Assembly: GCF_022843985.1 (NCBI RefSeq)
Contig: NZ_JALHMP010000007.1
Location: 124,001 to 188,000 of the forward strand
Reading direction: 5' to 3'
Length of the DNA stretch: 64,000 nt
From: Phreatobacter sp.
GTDB taxonomy: Bacteria > Pseudomonadota > Alphaproteobacteria > Rhizobiales > Phreatobacteraceae
The translations under genes and the position numbers were made by a program. Positions 8,054 through 16,994 of this stretch are shown piece by piece. The notes under the pieces are model-generated. The model made no database searches. It was not told where the DNA came from and saw only the letters and a program-made list of their open reading frames with translations. Each line of letters opens with the position of its first letter. Position 1 is the stretch's first letter.

Positions 8054-8746
8054 TCACTTCAGCCGGTAACCCACTCCCGGCTCGGTGAGGATGAAGCGCG
8101 GGTCGGCGGCGTCGTCGCCGAGCTTGTCGCGAACATGGCCGATGGCGATGCGCAGGTAGTGGGTGTCCTCGATATGGGCAGGTCCCCAGACGGTCGTCAG
8201 AAGCTGTCGATGGGTGACGAGACGCCCCTGGTGGCGCGACAACAGGGCAAGAACGTCATATTCCTTCCGCGTCAGCTTGACCTCGGCCCCGTCCAGCGTG
8301 ACCAGCCGCCGGGCGAGGTCGATGACCAGCGGTCCGACCGCCGTAACGGGCTTCTCCGTCTCGCTTGGCCGGCGGCTGCGCAGCAGGGCGCGCAGGCGGG
8401 CGAGGAGTTCGCCGGAGGAAAAGGGCTTGGTGACATAGTCGTCGGCGCCGGCGTCGAGCGACTCGATCTTCTCGGCCTCGGCATCGCGGACCGAGAGGAT
8501 CAGGATGGGCACCTGTGACCATTCGCGGATAGCCGCGACAACGGCCTTGCCATCCAGATCCGGAAGGCCGAGGTCCAGAACGATGACGTCTGGGGCTGAG
8601 GTCGCCGCCCGCGCGATGCCCTCGCGCCCGCGCGCCGCCTCCTCGACCGCAAAGCCTGCGCTGCCGAGGATGATCGTCAGGAAACGGCGGATTGCGGCTT
8701 CGTCCTCGATGACCAGGATGCGCGTGTCGGGCAAGGTCTCGGTCAT
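8054..8746 (-). CDS. kdpE: KdpE response regulator
   Basis: The 230-residue protein is an OmpR/PhoB-type regulator: a receiver domain with acidic pair Glu14-Asp15, phospho-acceptor Asp58 (V-L-D-L-G-L-P-D) and Lys in V-T-K-P-F, then a winged-helix DNA-binding domain (K-L-T-R-K-E-Y-D-V-L-A-L-L). It overlaps kdpD by 4 bases and is last of the kdp genes. KdpE, phosphorylated by KdpD, activates kdpFABC when potassium is low or osmolarity high. An 11-bp-period direct repeat upstream of the operon (16069-16085) is a candidate binding site. Confidence 0.95.
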   Translation of the reverse strand: MTETLPDTRILVIEDEAAIRRFLTIILGSAGFAVEEAARGREGIARAATSAPDVIVLDLGLPDLDGKAVVAAIREWSQVPILILSVRDAEAEKIESLDAGADDYVTKPFSSGELLARLRALLRSRRPSETEKPVTAVGPLVIDLARRLVTLDGAEVKLTRKEYDVLALLSRHQGRLVTHRQLLTTVWGPAHIEDTHYLRIAIGHVRDKLGDDAADPRFILTEPGVGYRLK

Positions 8747-11445
8747 AGGGCATCGTCCGGAACATCGGCATCGGCAGCGCGCGGCAGGGTCATCGCAACA
8801 GATGTCCCTTTCCCGGACGGTCCGGCGCCGATGGTGACCGTGCCGCCATGGGCTTCGACGAAGCCGCGTACAATGGCAAGGCCTAGGCCCGTTCCGACGG
8901 GAGCGCCGTCACCTCGCGATGCACGGTAAAACAGGTCAAAGACCTTCTCGCGTTCGGCCGGGTCGATACCCGGACCCTCGTCCGAGACCGTCAGGCGCAC
9001 CATCGTCGCATCGGCGGTGGCGGCGATAGTGATCGGGCTGCCGGGCGGGGCATATTTCGCCGCGTTCTCGACCACGTTGGAGAGGGCCTGGCCGATGAGC
9101 ACCGGATCGACGAGGACGCGCGGCAGGTCGCGCGGCATGTCCACCATGACGACATGTCCGTCCACGATCCGGGCCAGATCGGCGCGCACCCGCCCGACGA
9201 TCTCGCGCAGGTCGACGCTTGCCCGCTTCGGCGCCAGCGCGCCATGCCCGAGGCGCGTCATGTCGAGAAGGTTCTGCACGTAGCGGTCGAGCCGGCGCGC
9301 CTCGTCGAGTGCCGTACCGATCAGTTCCGCGCGATGTTCGGCACTGAGGCGACTTTCGGATCCTGCCAGCACCGTTATCGCCCCTATCACGGTCACCAGC
9401 GGTGTTCTGAGATCGTGGCTGACCGAGTTGAGCAAGGCGGCCCGAAGCTTTTCCCCCTCAGCCGTCACACGCGCGTTCTCAAGATCGGCCGCCATAGTGA
9501 AACGCTCCAGCGCGACCGCAACCTGATCCTCCACCGCAAACAGCAGCCTCTTGGTCTCGGGGTCGAGCCCGCTCGTGCCCTCGCGGAACTGTACACCGAT
9601 GACACCGAGGGTGGTGCGGGCCGTCGCCAGCGGCACGAAGAGCCATTGCGATATCGGCAGCGTCGTCGTGCCGGCTCCGGCCGGCTGGTTCTTCTCGAAA
9701 GCCCAGCGGGCCGCCCCCTCGGCGCGGGCGTCGAGTTCGTCGATGGCTGGGTGGCCTTGGACCTGCTGCAGGACGCCTCCGGCATCAGGCATGAGGATCA
9801 GCGACCGGCAGTTGAGCGTCGCGGCGATATGGGCGGCGCCGGCCCACATGACGTCGTCGGCCTTGGTCGCCGAGGCGATCTTGCGCGCGAATTCGTAGAG
9901 CGTCTCCGTCCGCTTCTGCGCCGCGCGCATCGACTCCACCTGCGCCTTCAGCCGGCTTGCCAGCGTGCCTGTGAAGATGGCGCTGATGAGGAAGACAAAG
10001 AGCGCGACGATGGATTCGTATTGCTCGACGGCAAGGGAGTAGTAGGGCGTCGTGTAGAAGAAATTGTATGTCGTGAAGCCGATTCCGCTCGCCAGCAGGG
10101 CGGCAGCGAGGCCTCGCCGGAAAGCGACGAACGAGACGGCGAGCAGATAGACGACGGCGATCGAGGCGACCGGGACGTGCGCCGAGATGGGCAAGGCGAA
10201 AACTGTCGCCGTCGCCATCGCCGCGAGCGTTTCACCGATGATCGGTCCCCATTCGCGCCAGCGAGGCAGGCGTTCGGCCGCCATGATCCGGCGGCGGGCG
10301 ATCCGCGCGTGCTGAGCAACGATGGTGACCTCGAAATCCGTAGCGCGATCAAGGATGCGATCGACGACCGGCTCACGCAGGTAACCGAACGGCCAGCGCC
10401 GGCGTGGGCGACCGAGGACAAGGCGCGAGGCGTTTCGCGCGCGCGCGAAGGCCAGCAGTTCGGAGCCGACGTCGGATTCCGTCCGCAGCGTCACGATCTC
10501 GGCGCCGAGTGTCTCCGCCAGGCGAAGTGCATCGGCGGTGGCGCTGCGTGCTTCCTGTCCAAGCGCCTCGTGCCGCGGAGTCACGACCGTGACAACGAGC
10601 CACGGCAGCCGCCCGCGGTCCGCCATACGCTTGCCCGCGCGGACCAGGGCCTTGGCGATCGGCGCTTCGTTGACACAGACGAGGATGCGTTCCTGAGTCG
10701 GCCAGGGCCCCTTGACCGCATTGGCCTGCATGAAGGTGAGCATGTCGGCGTCGACACGGCTTGCCGCCGTGCGCAGGGCGAGTTCGCGCAGGGCCGTCAG
10801 ATTGCCCTTGGTGAAGAAGTTCTCCAGCGCCCTACCGACCTGCTGGGGCACATAGACCTTGCCCTCGCGCAAACGGTTGATCAGTTCCTCCGGCGGCAGA
10901 TCGATGAGTTCGATCTCGTCCGCCTGGCGCAGCACCTCGTCCGGTACGGTCTCCTGCACGCGGACGCCGGTGATGCTGGCGACCACGTCGTTCAGGCTCT
11001 CGATGTGCTGAACGTTGAGGGTGGTGGTGACGTCGATCCCCGCGTCGAGCACCTCGAGCACATCCTGCCAGCGCTTGGGATGGCGTGATCCGGGAACGTT
11101 TGTATGGGCGAGCTCGTCGATCAGTGCGAGTTGCGGGCGGCGGGCGAGCAGTCCGTCGAGGTCGAGTTCCTCCAGCATCTGGCCACGATAAACAACGGCG
11201 TGGCGTGGGAGGATTTCGAGGGTCGTCAGGAGCCCCGCCGTCTCGGCCCGGCCGTGGGTTTCAACCAGCGCCGCCACCACGTCGCGGCCGGCGCGCTGAC
11301 GCTGGCGGGCTTCCTCCAGCATCGCGAAGGTCTTCCCGACCCCCGGAGAGGCGCCGAGGAAGACCTTGAGGCGTCCGCGCCCCGCCCGGCGATGCTCGCC
11401 GAGCAGGGCTTCGGGGACGGGACGATCGGCGTCGGCGGTCGGCAT
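8743..11445 (-). CDS. kdpD: KdpD osmosensitive potassium-channel histidine kinase
   Basis: The 900-residue protein is full length for KdpD. In order it has the N-terminal KdpD domain with a Walker A loop (G-A-S-P-G-V-G-K-T-F, about residues 31-40), a universal-stress-protein-like domain (about 250-370), four close-packed membrane segments (about 395-495), a GAF-like region, the dimerisation domain with His677 in S-V-S-H-D-L-R-T-P-L, and an ATPase domain with N and G boxes (V-V-E-N-A-A-K-Y and G-T-G-L-G-L-A-I-V). It senses potassium limitation and passes phosphate to KdpE. It lies 4 bases after kdpC and overlaps kdpE. Confidence 0.95.
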   Translation of the reverse strand: MPTADADRPVPEALLGEHRRAGRGRLKVFLGASPGVGKTFAMLEEARQRQRAGRDVVAALVETHGRAETAGLLTTLEILPRHAVVYRGQMLEELDLDGLLARRPQLALIDELAHTNVPGSRHPKRWQDVLEVLDAGIDVTTTLNVQHIESLNDVVASITGVRVQETVPDEVLRQADEIELIDLPPEELINRLREGKVYVPQQVGRALENFFTKGNLTALRELALRTAASRVDADMLTFMQANAVKGPWPTQERILVCVNEAPIAKALVRAGKRMADRGRLPWLVVTVVTPRHEALGQEARSATADALRLAETLGAEIVTLRTESDVGSELLAFARARNASRLVLGRPRRRWPFGYLREPVVDRILDRATDFEVTIVAQHARIARRRIMAAERLPRWREWGPIIGETLAAMATATVFALPISAHVPVASIAVVYLLAVSFVAFRRGLAAALLASGIGFTTYNFFYTTPYYSLAVEQYESIVALFVFLISAIFTGTLASRLKAQVESMRAAQKRTETLYEFARKIASATKADDVMWAGAAHIAATLNCRSLILMPDAGGVLQQVQGHPAIDELDARAEGAARWAFEKNQPAGAGTTTLPISQWLFVPLATARTTLGVIGVQFREGTSGLDPETKRLLFAVEDQVAVALERFTMAADLENARVTAEGEKLRAALLNSVSHDLRTPLVTVIGAITVLAGSESRLSAEHRAELIGTALDEARRLDRYVQNLLDMTRLGHGALAPKRASVDLREIVGRVRADLARIVDGHVVMVDMPRDLPRVLVDPVLIGQALSNVVENAAKYAPPGSPITIAATADATMVRLTVSDEGPGIDPAEREKVFDLFYRASRGDGAPVGTGLGLAIVRGFVEAHGGTVTIGAGPSGKGTSVAMTLPRAADADVPDDAL

Positions 11446-11449
11446 CCGT

Positions 11450-12040
11450 TCAGGGTATTTCAGCGTCGAGCGCGAGGTTCAGCGCCAGGACATTGACGCG
11501 GGGCTCGCCGAGAAATCCGAAACTACGCCCTTCCATGAGTCGTTGCACCAGACCTTCGACACGCGCCGGAGCCACCCCACGCGCTGCCGCGATGCGAGCC
11601 ACCTGGGCGAGGGCCCCGGCCGGTGACACATGCGGGTCGAGGCCGGAGCCAGATGCCGTCACGAGATCGGCAGGGGCAGGTCGGTCGCCGAGCGCGGCGG
11701 CGCGGGTGAGGACGGCTTCCGCCAGCACCTTCGACGTCGGACCGAGATTGGAGCCCGACGATGACGCCGCATTGTAGGGCACACCAACCGTCTTCGCGGG
11801 ATCGGACGGGTCCGGCGCGGATGTCGCCGAGGGGCGACCGTGGAAATAACGTGGACCGGTAAAGGCCTGGCCGACCAGTTCCGATCCGAGAAGACGGCCG
11901 TTGCGGATCACCAGGGATCCATTGGCCTGATGCGGCAGGAGCCCCTGGGCGAACCCGGTGATCGCCAGCGGGTAGGCGAGGCCCGTCAGCAGCATGAAGA
12001 TGACGGTGAGGACGAGTGCGGGACGCAGGAGTACGAGCAT
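11450..12040 (-). CDS. kdpC: KdpC subunit of the K+-transporting ATPase
   Basis: The 196-residue protein has one N-terminal membrane span (about residues 7-30) and a soluble domain with the conserved [11 protein letters not shown] segment and the [20 protein letters not shown]-terminal segment. KdpC stabilises the KdpFABC complex and supports ATP binding by KdpB. It lies between kdpB and kdpD with short gaps. Confidence 0.95.
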   Translation of the reverse strand: MLVLLRPALVLTVIFMLLTGLAYPLAITGFAQGLLPHQANGSLVIRNGRLLGSELVGQAFTGPRYFHGRPSATSAPDPSDPAKTVGVPYNAASSSGSNLGPTSKVLAEAVLTRAAALGDRPAPADLVTASGSGLDPHVSPAGALAQVARIAAARGVAPARVEGLVQRLMEGRSFGFLGEPRVNVLALNLALDAEIP

Positions 12041-12052
12041 GGGCTTGCCTCC

Positions 12053-14095
12053 TCAGGCGAGGCGCAGGAGATCGACGACGAGGTCGATCACCTTGATGCC
12101 GATGAAGGGTACGATGAGGCCGCCGAGGCCATAGATCGCGAGGTTGCGCGATAAGAGGGCCGATGCCGATGTCGGAATGTAAGCGACGCCTTTCAGCGCG
12201 ATGGGGATCAGCGCAACGATGACGAGTGCGTTGAAGATGATGGCGGACAGAATGGCCGATTGCGGAGTGCCGAGTCCCATGATGTCGAGCACGGCGAGAC
12301 CGGGATAGGCGGTGACGAAGAGGGCCGGCAGGATGGCGAAGTACTTGGCGACGTCATTGGCGATGGAGAAGGTGGTCAGCGCGCCGCGCGAGATGAGGAG
12401 CTGCTTGCCGACAAGGACGATCTCGATGAGCTTGGTCGGGTCACTGTCGAGGTCGATGAGGTTCCCCGCCTCCTTGGCGGCCGCGGTTCCCGAGTTCATC
12501 GCGACACCGACATCGGCCTGGGCGAGGGCCGGCGCATCGTTGGAGCCATCGCCGCACATGGCGACGAGGCGGCCCTCCGCCTGCTCCTTGCGGATCAGTT
12601 CGAGCTTTCTTTCGGGGGTGGCCTCGGCGAGGAAATCGTCCACGCCGGCTTCCGCGGCGATGGCGGCGGCGGTGAGCGGATTGTCGCCGGTAATCATCAC
12701 CGTGCGGATGCCCATGCGGCGCAATTCGGCGAAGCGCTCGCGGATGCCCGGCTTGATGATGTCCTTCAGGTGGACGACGCCGAGAATGCTCCCGTCGCGC
12801 GCCACGACCAGCGGGGTGCCGCCAGACATGGCGATCTTGCGGATGATGGCGTCCAGCGCTGGATCAGCACCCGCGCCGGCGAGGCGGATGATGGCGTCAG
12901 AGGCACCCTTGCGGATCGACGTCCCATCCGCGAGATCGACACCCGACATGCGGGTCTGCGCCGTGAACGGCACGAAGGTCATGCCGTCGCGGTCCGTCTG
13001 CGCCAGGCCGAACTTGCGACCGGCGAGATCGACGATCGATTTGCCTTCCGGGGTGTCGTCGGCGAGGGATGCCAGGAGTGCGGCTTCGGCCAGTGCGCGC
13101 TCCCCGACCCCGGGAACGGGCTCGAAGGCATCGGCCATGCGGTTGCCGAAGGTGATGGTCCCGGTCTTGTCGAGCAGCAGCACGTCGATGTCGCCGGCGG
13201 CCTCCACCGCACGGCCGGATTTTGCCACCACATTGGCCTTCACCAGACGGTCCATGCCGGCGATGCCGATGGCGGAGAGGAGCCCGCCGATGGTGGTCGG
13301 GATCAGCGTGACGAAGAGCGCGGCGAGATAGATGACCGGGATTTCCGTGCCCGACCAGGAGGCGAAGGCTGGCAGGGTCACGACGACCACGAGGAAGACC
13401 AGCGTCAGGCCGGCGAGCAGGATGTCGAGGGCGATTTCGTTGGGGGTCTTCTGCCGCTTGGCGCCTTCGACGAGGGCAATCATGCGGTCGAGGAAGGTCT
13501 CGCCCTGGCTTGCCGTCACGCGCAGCACCAGCCAGTCGGAGACGAGGCGCGTGCCGCCGGTGACGGAGGAGCGGTCACCGCCGGATTCGCGGATGACCGG
13601 CGCGCTCTCGCCGGTGATGGCGCTCTCGTCGACCGAGGCAACGCCCTCGATCACCTCGCCGTCGATCGGGATGGTGTCGCCGGCCTCGACAAGGATCAGG
13701 TCGTCGACGGCGACCCCGTTGATGTCCTTGTACTGCCAGAGGTCGCGGCGCGCCGCCTCGACGAGGAGCTTGGCGCGGGCACTCGTTTTGGTGGCTCGGA
13801 AGGCGTCGGCGCGGGCCTTGCCGCGACCCTCGGCCACCGCTTCTGCGAAATTGGCGAAAAGCACGGTGAACCACAGCCACAGCGCGATCTGGATGGCGAT
13901 GAAGGCATTGGGGCCGCCGGTCGCGCTCTCGCGCGCAGCGAGAATGGTGGCGAGCACCGATACCAGTGCCGTGACGAACATCACAGGATTGCGCACGAGG
14001 CTGCGGGGGTCGAGCTTGGCGAAGGCCTGCAGGATCGCGGCCTGCAGGATCTTCGGCTCGAACAGAGACATCTCGGCGGTCGACGATTTGCTCAT
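12053..14095 (-). CDS. kdpB: KdpB catalytic subunit, P-type ATPase
   Basis: The 680-residue protein has the P-type ATPase set: I-T-G-E-S-A in the actuator domain, phosphorylated Asp309 in D-K-T-G-T, and the hinge motif [16 protein letters not shown]. The early membrane segment contains G-G-P-N-A-F and [12 protein letters not shown], typical of KdpB. A Ser in T-G-E-S is present; in E. coli KdpB inhibition is known to work through phosphorylation of this serine. It hydrolyses ATP to drive potassium moved by KdpA. Length and motifs are normal. Confidence 0.97.
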   Translation of the reverse strand: MSKSSTAEMSLFEPKILQAAILQAFAKLDPRSLVRNPVMFVTALVSVLATILAARESATGGPNAFIAIQIALWLWFTVLFANFAEAVAEGRGKARADAFRATKTSARAKLLVEAARRDLWQYKDINGVAVDDLILVEAGDTIPIDGEVIEGVASVDESAITGESAPVIRESGGDRSSVTGGTRLVSDWLVLRVTASQGETFLDRMIALVEGAKRQKTPNEIALDILLAGLTLVFLVVVVTLPAFASWSGTEIPVIYLAALFVTLIPTTIGGLLSAIGIAGMDRLVKANVVAKSGRAVEAAGDIDVLLLDKTGTITFGNRMADAFEPVPGVGERALAEAALLASLADDTPEGKSIVDLAGRKFGLAQTDRDGMTFVPFTAQTRMSGVDLADGTSIRKGASDAIIRLAGAGADPALDAIIRKIAMSGGTPLVVARDGSILGVVHLKDIIKPGIRERFAELRRMGIRTVMITGDNPLTAAAIAAEAGVDDFLAEATPERKLELIRKEQAEGRLVAMCGDGSNDAPALAQADVGVAMNSGTAAAKEAGNLIDLDSDPTKLIEIVLVGKQLLISRGALTTFSIANDVAKYFAILPALFVTAYPGLAVLDIMGLGTPQSAILSAIIFNALVIVALIPIALKGVAYIPTSASALLSRNLAIYGLGGLIVPFIGIKVIDLVVDLLRLA

Positions 14096-14106
14096 GGGAT
14101 CAGCTT

Positions 14107-15798
14107 TCAGAAAGTCCGGCCGGCCAGCGCGGAGACCTGCTCGGCGATCGGCCCCAGGGCGAGGACGGGCAGGAAGGTGAGGGCGCCGACGATGAGGATC
14201 GTGACGACCAGCAGCACCACGAAGACCGTGCCGTGGGTCGGGAAGGTGCCGGCCGAAGGCGGCGCCGCCCGTTTCGTCGCCAGCGACCCGGCGATGGCGA
14301 GGATCGGAATGATGTAGCCGAAGCGTCCCAGCAGCATGGCGATGCCGAGAAACGTGTTGTGGTACGGCACATTGGCGTTGAAACCGGCAAAGGCCGAACC
14401 GTTGTTCCCGGTCGCAGAGGAATAGGCGTAGAGGAGCTCCGACAGGCCGTGCGGACCGGCGTCCTGGACCGAGGCCTGCGCGGCGCCGAAGGCGACGGCG
14501 AGCGCGGAGAACGCCAGGACGCCGATCGGCATCACCAGCAATGTCAGGGCGGCGAGCTTGACCTCGCGGGCCTCGATCTTCTTGCCAAGATATTCCGGGG
14601 TGCGGCCGACCATGAGCCCGGCGAGGAAGACGGTCAGCACGACGAAGAGCAGCATGCCGGTGAGGCCGACGCCGACGCCGCCGTAGACGATCTCGCCGAG
14701 CTGGATGTTGAGCATGGCGACGAGGCCGCCGAGCGGTGTGAGGCTGTCATGCATGGCATTGACCGAGCCGTTGGACGCGGCGGTCGTGGTGACGGCCCAG
14801 AGCACCGAACCGACGAGGCCGAAACGGACCTCCTTGCCCTCCATATTGCCCGCCGTGGGACTGACGAGCCCGGCATGGAGCGGATTGCCGGCGCGCTCCG
14901 CCGCATAGAGGGCGATGAAGGCGATGACGAGCATCACGCCCATCGCGGCGAACAGTGCGGTGCCCTGCCGCCGGTCGCCCACCATGCGCCCATAAGCGAA
15001 GCAGAAGCCGACAGGAATGGCGAGGATCGCCAGCATGGAGAGAAGATTGGAAATGGCCGTCGGGTTCTCGAAAGGATGGGCCGAATTGACGTTGAAGAAC
15101 CCGCCGCCATTGGTGCCGAGTTGCTTGATGGCGGCCTGGCTGGCGACGGGGCCGAGGGCGAGGGTCTGCTGGCCGCCCTCCAGCGTCGTCGCCGTGATCG
15201 AGGCGGCGAGCGTCTGCGGCATGCCGAGCATGACGAAGACGACGGCGAGCAGGATCGCGATCGGAAGCAGGATGTAGAGGACGGCACGAACGAGGTCGTT
15301 CCAGAAATTGCCGATCGTACGGGTCTGCCGACCGGCGAAACCCCGCGCCACCGCCGCCGCGACGGCCATGCCCGAAGCTGCCGAGACGAAGTTCTGCGTG
15401 GTCAGGCCCAGCATCTGGCTGAAGTGGGAGAGCGTCGTCTCACCGCCATAGGATTGCCAGTTCGTGTTGGTTACGAAGGAGATGGCTGTGTTGAAGGCAA
15501 GATGCGCCGGCACGCCGTCGAAACCCTGCGGGTTGAGCGGCAGCAGGTGCTGAAAGCGCAGGATGAGAAACAGGAGCGCGAAGCCCGCCGCGTTGAAGGC
15601 GATCAGCGAGAGGGCATAGCGTGTCCAATGCTGCCCCTCGTCTTGCCTGATGCCGGCGGTCGCCAGAACCGCGCGTTCGACGGGCGCGAGGAAGGTCACC
15701 TCACCGGCAAAGACCCGCGCCATATAGAGGCCCAGCGGGACCGCCAGGGCGATGAGAAGGGCCGCATAGACGGCGGCCTGGATCAGATCGGTGGTCAT
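14107..15798 (-). CDS. kdpA: KdpA potassium-binding channel-like subunit
   Basis: The 563-residue membrane protein shows all four degenerate selectivity-filter loops: [41 protein letters not shown], and [11 protein letters not shown]. It starts M-T-T-D-L-I-Q and has about 10 membrane segments. KdpA selects and binds K+ from the periplasm. It lies 12 bases before kdpB and 10 bases after kdpF. Confidence 0.97.
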   Translation of the reverse strand: MTTDLIQAAVYAALLIALAVPLGLYMARVFAGEVTFLAPVERAVLATAGIRQDEGQHWTRYALSLIAFNAAGFALLFLILRFQHLLPLNPQGFDGVPAHLAFNTAISFVTNTNWQSYGGETTLSHFSQMLGLTTQNFVSAASGMAVAAAVARGFAGRQTRTIGNFWNDLVRAVLYILLPIAILLAVVFVMLGMPQTLAASITATTLEGGQQTLALGPVASQAAIKQLGTNGGGFFNVNSAHPFENPTAISNLLSMLAILAIPVGFCFAYGRMVGDRRQGTALFAAMGVMLVIAFIALYAAERAGNPLHAGLVSPTAGNMEGKEVRFGLVGSVLWAVTTTAASNGSVNAMHDSLTPLGGLVAMLNIQLGEIVYGGVGVGLTGMLLFVVLTVFLAGLMVGRTPEYLGKKIEAREVKLAALTLLVMPIGVLAFSALAVAFGAAQASVQDAGPHGLSELLYAYSSATGNNGSAFAGFNANVPYHNTFLGIAMLLGRFGYIIPILAIAGSLATKRAAPPSAGTFPTHGTVFVVLLVVTILIVGALTFLPVLALGPIAEQVSALAGRTF

Positions 15799-15808
15799 CG
15801 AAGTGCCT

Positions 15809-15898
15809 TCAGAAGCGCTCGGGCCGCAGGAGGGCGACCAGGAGATAGCCGAGGGCGAAGAGCGCGAAGGCGAGGCCGAGGATGAGGTCGATGGTCAT
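15809..15898 (-). CDS. kdpF: KdpF small membrane subunit
   Basis: This 29-residue ORF reads M-T-I-D-L-I-L-G and ends L-L-R-P-E-R-F, the standard KdpF pattern of one membrane helix closing in L-x-x-P-E-x-F. It lies directly before kdpA, as usual. KdpF sits at the KdpA-KdpB interface and stabilises the complex. Confidence 0.9.
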   Translation of the reverse strand: MTIDLILGLAFALFALGYLLVALLRPERF

Positions 15899-15905
15899 CG
15901 CGGCC

Positions 15906-15992
15906 TCACACGCGCTCGGCGCCGGTGACGGCGGCTGCGATCAGGGCAAAGGCGGCAAGGCCGCCGGCCAGATAGACAAGATCGACCCACAT
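15906..15992 (-). CDS. 28-residue membrane ORF leading the kdp operon
   Basis: The ORF encodes M-W-V-D-L-V-Y-L-A-G-G-L-A-A-F-A-L and ends G-A-E-R-V: one membrane helix with a charged C-terminus. It is separate from KdpF, ending 7 bases before it. GGAGG lies 5 bases before its ATG but within the 3' arm of a 10-bp hairpin (15996-16024). Similar short helical ORFs are, to my memory, seen at the head of kdp operons in other bacteria, so it may be an extra regulatory or structural peptide. Length and placement favour a real gene; function unknown. Confidence 0.65.
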   Translation of the reverse strand: MWVDLVYLAGGLAAFALIAAAVTGAERV

Positions 15993-15995
15993 GGG

Positions 15996-16024
15996 AGCCT
16001 CCGGTTGACGATCGACCGGAGGCT
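15996..16024 (-). promoter_or_regulatory. Hairpin covering the first kdp ribosome-binding site
   Basis: In the minus-strand RNA, AGCCUCCGGU pairs perfectly with ACCGGAGGCU across a 9-base loop. The Shine-Dalgarno GGAGG lies fully in the 3' arm and the AUG follows 3 bases after the stem. The structure would block initiation on the leader ORF unless opened. Confidence 0.6.
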
Positions 16025-16068
16025 AGGCTTGGCAAGCATAAAGGGACGAGGCGAAATACACTGCGAGC

Positions 16069-16085
16069 GCGTAACGGGAGCGTAA
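16069..16085. promoter_or_regulatory. Direct repeat, candidate KdpE site
   Basis: On the minus strand TTACGC occurs twice with an 11-bp period (TTACGC-N5-TTACGC), about 77 to 93 bases upstream of the first kdp ORF. Direct repeats with one-helical-turn spacing are usual for OmpR/PhoB-class regulators such as KdpE. No other kdp control element is apparent. Confidence 0.4.
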
Positions 16086-16269
16086 AACCGTGTACCCGGG
16101 TGGCATTAGAGGTTGGCCGAAGCCCTCCGGCAAAAGACCCGTAGCGACCCGGATCCACCCTTCGCAACTGCGCTGATAGTGACTGCCCGAAAGCGGACCT
16201 CCGCAATTTGGTTTCGGGCCCCCTATGCTCGATTGTAGCGCTGCATTGTAAGGCCGCGCCGTTGGACCC

Positions 16270-16902
16270 TCAGAGGTCGACCTGTTCAGACAGTTCCAGG
16301 GCGTCGTCGAGCTCCACTCCCGGGTAGCGAACGGTCGTGTCCCCTGGCGTGGTGTACCCGAGTAGGAGCTGGCAGGGGCGAAGATTGCCGGTCCTCTTGT
16401 AGATCAGTGCGACTTTGGTCCGGCGCAGGCTGTGCGTGCCGTAGAGCGAGTGATCAAGCCCGGCGAGACCCAGCCAATCGTTCAACAGCCGCGCGTATTG
16501 TCGGGTGGTCATGGGCTGTCCCGACCTGTTTCGGCTAGGGAAGAGCCAATCGCCATTCCGGTGAGGGCGAAGCCGCAGCCACCCCAACACAGACTCGCGC
16601 GACGCATCGGTCAGCTCGAAGACGACCGGTCGGCCGGTCTTGCTTTGCATGACGGACGCCCGCGGGCGGACGTTGCCCGCCAGAACCACGTCGGTGACGG
16701 CGAGATGCACCAAATCGCAACCGCGCAGCTTGCTGTCGACAGCGAGGTTGAACAGCGCGTCGCGGAGCGCGAAAACCCGTGGAAAGGTGACAAGGGGCTC
16801 CGCATCGAGCAAGTCCAGCGATCGGCGGGGCATCGCGGCATGGCGGTGGTGACGTGAGGCGATCATCCGGAACGGGTCTGTCACCAGGGCCGTCTGCACC
16901 AT
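16270..16902 (-). CDS. Tyrosine recombinase/integrase-family protein
   Basis: The 210-residue protein has the C-terminal catalytic fold of phage-type integrases: Arg in D-S-K-L-R-G-C-D-L, Lys in Q-S-K-T-G-R-P-V-V-F, H-S-L-R-R, and a final R-Y with the nucleophilic Tyr. It lacks the long arm-binding N-terminus of full integrases, a length usual for this rhizobial solo family. The third-box residue, normally His in L-L-G-H, is Tyr here (L-L-G-Y-T-T-P-G-D) and this loop seems one residue longer, so activity may be impaired. No attachment sites, phage or transfer genes surround it. Confidence 0.8.
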   Translation of the reverse strand: MVQTALVTDPFRMIASRHHRHAAMPRRSLDLLDAEPLVTFPRVFALRDALFNLAVDSKLRGCDLVHLAVTDVVLAGNVRPRASVMQSKTGRPVVFELTDASRESVLGWLRLRPHRNGDWLFPSRNRSGQPMTTRQYARLLNDWLGLAGLDHSLYGTHSLRRTKVALIYKRTGNLRPCQLLLGYTTPGDTTVRYPGVELDDALELSEQVDL

Positions 16903-16994
16903 CCGCAGGTCGCTGGCCGGCGCGGCGACGATGCCGAGATCGAGGCTCCTGCGATCGACCTGCTCGATGCTCCTGGTCGACGGTCATTCGGCCG

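Noticed and set aside
9154-11088. 644-codon plus-strand frame over kdpD
   Set aside because: Shadow of kdpD with no recognisable protein features.
12260-14317. 685-codon plus-strand frame over kdpB
   Set aside because: It is antisense to kdpB, which has all P-type motifs; no ribosome site or domain.
16100-16990. Prophage or integrative element around the integrase
   Set aside because: No attachment repeats, tRNA junction, phage or transfer genes; the tRNA-Arg is over 10 kb away.
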